The position numbers were made by a program, and so were the translations under genes. This document shows positions 63,410 through 64,000 of a stretch of DNA of 64,000 nucleotides, one piece after another. This DNA comes from Ilumatobacteraceae bacterium (GTDB lineage: Bacteria > Actinomycetota > Acidimicrobiia > Acidimicrobiales > Ilumatobacteraceae): contig JABSQH010000029.1 of the NCBI GenBank assembly GCA_013213745.1, forward strand, positions 1 to 64,000, given 5' to 3'. The notes under the pieces were generated by a model that saw nothing but the letters and a program-made list of their open reading frames with translations, ran no database searches and was not told the DNA's origin. The stretch's first letter is position 1, and each line of letters starts with the position of its first letter.

Positions 63410-63928
63410 ATGAGCGAGGACAGCCACGAGTTCGACTCGGCCCACTTCCGCACGGTGATGGGCCACTTCCCGACAGGCGTCACCGTCGTCACCGCAATGG
63501 CCGAGGACCGGCCGCACGGATTCACCATCGGATCGTTCACCTCGGTGTCACTCGACCCGCCGCTCGTCGGCTTCCTCCCGCAGGTCGGCTCGGAGACGTG
63601 GACGGCGATGGAAGGCACACGGAGCTTCTGCGTCAACGTGTTGAGCGACCAACAGAGCGATCTGTGCTGGAAGTTCGCCAAGAGCGGGACCGAAGCGTCA
63701 CGCTTCGACAGCGTCAATTGGCACCCTGCACCGACGGGATCCCCGGTGCTCGACCGAGCCGTCGCCTGGATCGACTGCACGATCGAGGAAGTCCACATGA
63801 TGGGCGACCACCTCTTCGTGCTCGGTCGTGTCGTGGCCCTCGATGCCGACGCCAACCACGACGGCGAACCTCCACTGCCGCTGGTGTTCTACCGCGGCGC
63901 CTTGGGCGGCTTCTCCGCCGAGGGCTGA
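63410..63928 (+). CDS. flavin reductase family protein (FMN-binding split barrel)
   Basis: 172 residues. FRTVMGHFPTGVTVVTAM, GFTIGSFTSVSLDPPLVGFL and SFCVNVLSDQQSDLCWKFAK, with DHLFVLGRVVALD and PLVFYRGALGGF, are the flavin reductase/HpaC-like blocks. It supplies reduced FMN or FAD to monooxygenases, or acts alone. ATG 63410 has TACAGT eight bases upstream. The remaining 72 bases of the window show no gene. Confidence 0.92.
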   Translation: MSEDSHEFDSAHFRTVMGHFPTGVTVVTAMAEDRPHGFTIGSFTSVSLDPPLVGFLPQVGSETWTAMEGTRSFCVNVLSDQQSDLCWKFAKSGTEASRFDSVNWHPAPTGSPVLDRAVAWIDCTIEEVHMMGDHLFVLGRVVALDADANHDGEPPLPLVFYRGALGGFSAEG

Positions 63929-64000
63929 CACCGTCGCGCTTGTGGCGCATCGCGACCAATGCCGTCGCGCAACAGCCCGGTTGCGATGCTCTTGAGTGCG

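Overview
The window is GC-rich chromosomal DNA from an actinobacterium. An Ilumatobacter-like member of the Acidimicrobiia fits best. That placement is my inference from protein character and gene content: a mycothiol-dependent-isomerase-type DinB protein, a wax-ester/TAG synthase, inositol-1-phosphate synthase, a PAC2 protein, a HAD-PlsC fusion and an actinobacterial-style WXG protein. No rRNA, tRNA, CRISPR array, transposase or phage gene was recognised.

Layout. 0-6 kb: the tail of an MDR oxidoreductase, a small-protein/P-loop kinase pair, a 2H phosphoesterase, a broken kinase gene and the long helicase HrpA. 6-14 kb: a minus-strand lipid/envelope block (SGNH hydrolase, acyl-CoA thioesterase, WS/DGAT acyltransferase, HAD-PlsC fusion, and a kinase fused to a flippase-like membrane domain). 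14-15.4 kb: a decayed AarF/UbiB gene. 15.5-22 kb: redox and small-molecule genes (Baeyer-Villiger monooxygenase, SRPBCC, acryloyl-CoA-reductase-type MDR, HxlR regulator, coupled MOSC and LLM genes, TauE/SafE). 22-28.4 kb: a secreted repeat/DUF3048 protein, then a TPP riboswitch controlling thiamine pyrophosphokinase and a ThiBPQ transporter in one overlapping operon. 28.5-31 kb: an orphan fragment and a coupled WXG-like/large helical protein pair. 31-36 kb: gnd-zwf (oxidative pentose phosphate branch), a DMT transporter and a broken LtrA gene. 36-39.7 kb: FMN reductase, alpha/beta hydrolase, acyltransferase-SGNH. 39.6-47.6 kb: a cobalamin uptake and salvage region, with btuFCD-cobC-cbiB leftward under a B12 riboswitch and cobO-cobU-cobT-cobS rightward. 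47.7-54 kb: PopT/DUF368, aminotransferase, SerC, PAC2, MetY. 54-59.5 kb: a TlpA-like lipoprotein, ilvBNC behind a leader-peptide attenuator, folD. 59.5-64 kb: DUF427, ino1, LysR, VOC protein, 5-formyl-THF cyclo-ligase, flavin reductase.

Regulation. At more than fifteen genes a TANNNT-like -10 hexamer ends 6-8 bases before the start codon. This indicates widespread leaderless transcription and helped fix many starts. Genes inside operons instead use ATGA, GTGA or TGATG overlaps, and genes with a true 5' leader carry GGAGG-type ribosome sites. Three metabolite-sensing leaders are visible: TPP, cobalamin, and branched-chain amino-acid attenuation.

Decay and repeats. At least four genes are broken by stops, frameshifts and internal deletions. 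Several intergenic dyad or tandem repeats occur, including a 56-bp element present twice around the cobalamin region. No single spectacular new system is obvious. The best candidates for follow-up are the leaderless promoter grammar, the ilv attenuator, the WXG-associated pair, the DUF3048 repeat protein and the dispersed 56-bp element.
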